Assembly (NCBI GenBank): GCA_944322885.1
Contig: CALUQH010000038.1
Span: forward strand, 1-45,960
DNA length: 45,960 nt
Source of the DNA: Candidatus Gastranaerophilales bacterium
GTDB lineage: Bacteria > Cyanobacteriota > Vampirovibrionia > Gastranaerophilales > Gastranaerophilaceae
Direction of reading: 5' to 3'
Part shown: piece after piece, positions 43,801 to 45,960 of the stretch
Numbering within the stretch: position 1 is the stretch's first letter
Layout: every line of letters starts with the position of its first letter
Notes under the pieces: model-generated
What the model was told of the DNA's origin: nothing
The model's database searches: none
Seen by the model: only the letters and a program-made list of their open reading frames with translations
Position numbers and translations under genes: made by a program

Positions 43801-44394
43801 TTATATGTAGGCTTTTAAATCTTCCTGTAATTTATTTCTGGCCCTTGCAATTCTGGATTTAACCGTTCCGATACTAGAATGGGTTGCCTCTGCAATTTCT
43901 TCATAGCTGAGACCCTGAAATTCCCTTAAAATAATTGCAACTCTAAATTGTTCTGGGAGGGAAAGTATTGCATTTTTTATAATTTTTTCAAGCTCAGAAG
44001 ATATACATTTTTCCGATGGTTTACACTTTTTATCGAGAAGCTGGAGTTTTATTGGCGGGGTGTCCTCTGTTTCCTCATCAAGTGATATTGTGTCTGCTTT
44101 TTTTTGAGTTTTTCTCAGTTCATCATAAAAAAGATTTGTTACTATTTGGTTAAGCCAGCTTTTAAACAGTTTTGGATTTTTAAGACTTTGTATATTTTTG
44201 GCAACGCGTAAAAGTGCTTCTTGAGTCAGGTCCGCTACATTTTCCTGCCCTTTGCAAAGGTATGAAAATGCTGCAAAGACATTTTTTTGCTCGCGTTTTA
44301 TTAATTCTTCCAGAGCTTTAAAATCGTTTTGCTGCGACAAAACAACAAGTTCTTCCAAAGGCATTTTCTTATATTGCAATTTATTGCCTGACAT
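43801..44394 (-). CDS. ECF-type RNA polymerase sigma factor (RpoE/SigW-like)
   Basis: Extracytoplasmic-function sigma factor of 197 residues. Region 2 is visible as ADLTQEALLRVAKNI and LFKSWLNQIVTNLFYDELRK; region 4 as LPEQFRVAIILREFQGLSYE followed by the SSIGTVKSRIARARNKL helix-turn-helix. I start it at ATG 44394 (MSGNK), which has AAGGAG upstream; an extension to 44448 has none. Its anti-sigma factor follows. Autoregulation is usual for such pairs. An inverted repeat lies about 60-80 bases upstream. Confidence 0.92.
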   Translation of the reverse strand: MSGNKLQYKKMPLEELVVLSQQNDFKALEELIKREQKNVFAAFSYLCKGQENVADLTQEALLRVAKNIQSLKNPKLFKSWLNQIVTNLFYDELRKTQKKADTISLDEETEDTPPIKLQLLDKKCKPSEKCISSELEKIIKNAILSLPEQFRVAIILREFQGLSYEEIAEATHSSIGTVKSRIARARNKLQEDLKAYI

Positions 44395-44452
44395 AAACTT
44401 CTCCTTACAACTATAGTAAGAAATTTTTATCAGGAAATACTCATTCATTAAT

Positions 44453-44472
44453 ATATAACCGACAGGTTATAT
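44453..44472. repeat. Perfect inverted repeat between leuC and the ECF sigma gene
   Basis: ATATAACC (44453-44460) pairs with GGTTATAT (44465-44472) around GACA. On the plus strand a T run follows, but no plus-strand gene ends here; on the minus strand no T run follows. It may be an operator upstream of the sigma gene or a weak leuC terminator. Confidence 0.4.
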
Positions 44473-44492
44473 TTTTTTTATGATAATTATAA

Positions 44493-45734
44493 TTATTCTG
44501 CACTTATATATCCGCGTATTGCAGTATAAGCCGCAACATAAGGTGATGCCAGATAAATAAAGCCCTTTGTATTGCCCATTCTTCCCTGAAAGTTTCTGTT
44601 TTGAGTTGCAAGGCAAACTTCACCATCAGCAAGTGTTCCGGCATGAACTCCTACGCATGGCCCGCATCCGGGTGGTAAAATTGCGGCATTTGCTTCAACA
44701 AATGTTGATATCAAACCTTCATCAAGCGCCTGAAGATATATATCTTTTGATGCAGGGCATATCAGCATTCTTACATCCGGATTAACTTTTTTATCTTTCA
44801 GTATTTGTGCAACAATTCTTAAATCTTCAATCCTTCCGTTAGTGCATGTGCCGACAAAGACCTGATCGACTTTTATGTCTTTAAGCTCTGAAGCCGGTTT
44901 TGTATTATCAACTGTATGCGGGCAGGATACTGTATGAACTATATCTTCCGCATTGATTTTTATGACTTTTTCATATATTGCATCTTCATCTGGTTTAATA
45001 CTTTTAAATTTATCTTCACGTCCGTGGGATTTTAAAAATTCTTTTGTTTTTTCATCTGCAACAAAAAGTCCGGCTTTTGCCCCTGCTTCAACGGCCATGT
45101 TTGCAAGGGTAAACCGTTCGGACATACTCATATTTTCAATTGTATCCCCGCAAAATTCCAGAGCTTTATATGTTGCTCCGTCTGCGCCTATCATACCGAT
45201 AAGATGAAGCATCAAATCTTTTGAGCAGATACCCTCTTTAAATTTTCCTGTGACTTCTATTTTGTAAGTTGCGGGAACTTTTAACCACGTTTTTCCCAGT
45301 GCCATTGCAACTGCAATATCTGTGGAGCCCATTCCCGTTGCAAAAGCTCCCAATGCACCTGATGTACAAGTATGTGAGTCGGCTCCCACAAGAATTTCTC
45401 CAGGATTTACAAATGTTTCTATAAGCCTTTGGTGGCAAACTCCGGCTCCAACATCAGAGAGAACTGCGCCGTATTCTTTAGAAAAATCGCGTAAAACGGT
45501 GTGTGTGTTAGAGAGTTCTTTTCTCGGGCTTGGGGAAGCATGGTCTATAAACAATATTGTTCTTTTGGGATTGTTTAGTTTGTCTTTCCCCAGTTTTTTA
45601 AATTCCTGAACCGTTAAAGGTCCCGTGCCGTCTTGCACTGCACAAACATCGACTTGTGCAATAACAAGTTCCCCTGCTTTAACTTTTTTCCCTGCGTGTT
45701 CCGAAATAATTTTTTCTGCTAAAGTTTGCCCCAT
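44493..45734 (-). CDS. leuC: 3-isopropylmalate dehydratase large subunit
   Basis: Aconitase-family enzyme that isomerises 2- to 3-isopropylmalate in leucine synthesis, together with the small subunit LeuD. The 413-residue length fits the shorter LeuC/homoaconitase group. Cluster ligands are C297 (VGTCTNGR), C357 and C360 (PPGCGPCVG). Early motifs HASPSPRKELSNTH and VGADSHTCTSGALGAF are present. AGGAGGG precedes the ATG. leuD and other leu genes are not in the window; the next gene on the strand is the unrelated ECF sigma. A related enzyme of another 2-oxoacid pathway is possible by sequence. Confidence 0.9.
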   Translation of the reverse strand: MGQTLAEKIISEHAGKKVKAGELVIAQVDVCAVQDGTGPLTVQEFKKLGKDKLNNPKRTILFIDHASPSPRKELSNTHTVLRDFSKEYGAVLSDVGAGVCHQRLIETFVNPGEILVGADSHTCTSGALGAFATGMGSTDIAVAMALGKTWLKVPATYKIEVTGKFKEGICSKDLMLHLIGMIGADGATYKALEFCGDTIENMSMSERFTLANMAVEAGAKAGLFVADEKTKEFLKSHGREDKFKSIKPDEDAIYEKVIKINAEDIVHTVSCPHTVDNTKPASELKDIKVDQVFVGTCTNGRIEDLRIVAQILKDKKVNPDVRMLICPASKDIYLQALDEGLISTFVEANAAILPPGCGPCVGVHAGTLADGEVCLATQNRNFQGRMGNTKGFIYLASPYVAAYTAIRGYISAE

Positions 45735-45770
45735 AAAACCCTCCTGTCTTTTTTATATTACCATAAATAA

Positions 45771-45796
45771 AAAAAAAACGACCAATTTGGTCGTTA
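45771..45796 (-). terminator. Hairpin terminator just upstream of leuC
   Basis: On the minus strand, AACGACC (45795-45789) pairs with GGTCGTT (45783-45777) with a short loop, followed by nine or more T. It stands only about 40 bases before the leuC ATG. It either ends a transcript entering from the right or acts as a leader terminator of leuC. Confidence 0.7.
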
Positions 45797-45960
45797 GATT
45801 AAAGGGGAAAGGAAACAAAAATATAAAAATTAAATATAAAAATTTTTCTTAATGCGCGGCAGGCTCTTCTTAAGTAAAGACTTTGTGAGTTTTGTCCGCG
45901 CCTTGTTTGTGGGATGTAGCGGTAACGTTCCTTATCCGAAAGTTTTGAAAGTAGATTCTG
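45797..45960. other. Right-edge segment: GC-rich island, possible structured RNA or partial gene
   Basis: After a purine/AT run, bases 45852-45960 are clearly richer in GC than other gaps. GCGCGG (45854-45859) pairs with CCGCGC (45896-45901). On the plus strand an ATG at 45852 opens a frame that stays open to the edge and contains ALFVGCSGN, which looks like a lipoprotein signal end, but no ribosome binding site precedes it. The minus strand is also open in one frame through 45960. I cannot decide between an RNA leading to the terminator at 45771-45796 and a truncated gene. Confidence 0.3.

Noticed and set aside
45797-45960. tmRNA, SRP RNA, RNase P RNA or T-box at the right edge
   Set aside because: None of the conserved sequences of these RNAs that I know is visible on either strand.

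Overview
The window reads as AT-rich, gene-dense bacterial chromosome from a non-photosynthetic relative of Cyanobacteria, most likely Vampirovibrionia/Melainabacteria (Gastranaerophilales-like). The grounds are: a response regulator closely resembling cyanobacterial RpaB; an ATP synthase operon in the cyanobacterial order a-c-b'-b-delta-alpha-gamma, with two different b subunits and no beta/epsilon genes; a KDO pathway gene (kdsB), implying an outer membrane with LPS; several pilin-like proteins with the FTLAEVLITLG start; and several membrane protein families I cannot assign. This placement is inference from gene content, not a tree.

Layout. 1-1091: tail of an unknown gene, then recR-ybaB (minus). 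1153-5996: a matrixin-type metalloprotease and the accD-accA-prmA-membrane protein-kdsB run. 5983-7382: a small XRE regulator, the RpaB-like regulator and tRNA-His. 7575-9035: a coiled-coil membrane protein, an O6-alkylguanine DNA alkyltransferase and a DedA protein (minus). 9153-9937: pilin-like gene 1, broken by a G10 tract in its leader. 9940-13582: HAD hydrolase, two TPR proteins, a candidate small RNA and a low-complexity membrane protein. 13583-16220: two sugar-type ABC permeases and a tandem universal stress protein (minus). 16355-24866: sigma factor, gcvPB, a dehydratase-activase-like protein, a membrane protein, miaA and a large AsmA-like protein. 24898-28228: a second dehydratase-activase-like protein (minus), rsmE and a CCA-adding enzyme. 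28516-31955: two tandem paralogous membrane proteins. 31962-37787: the ATP synthase operon (minus), followed after 23 bases by pilin-like gene 2, which is broken by a C10 tract. 37894-41918: birA, a small unknown gene, a PurN-like protein, an XRE regulator with a four-site operator facing pilin-like gene 3, and glgC. 42037-45734: two small membrane proteins, an ECF sigma factor with its zinc anti-sigma factor, and leuC. No stretch longer than 300 bases lacks a gene.

The most interesting signal is the set of three prepilin-like genes. Two carry a ten-base homopolymer of G/C in the leader-coding part, in an otherwise AT-rich sequence. Both are out of frame by the same single base, and in both adding one base restores a complete prepilin. 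The promoter and/or ribosome binding sites around them are intact, which looks like slipped-strand phase variation. The two tracts share flanking bases but lie in opposite orientation relative to their genes. The third gene lacks a tract and instead sits behind a regulator gene with four TACGTA sites. Together these suggest a switchable set of surface or secretion pilins; an assembly error at the homopolymers is the main alternative.
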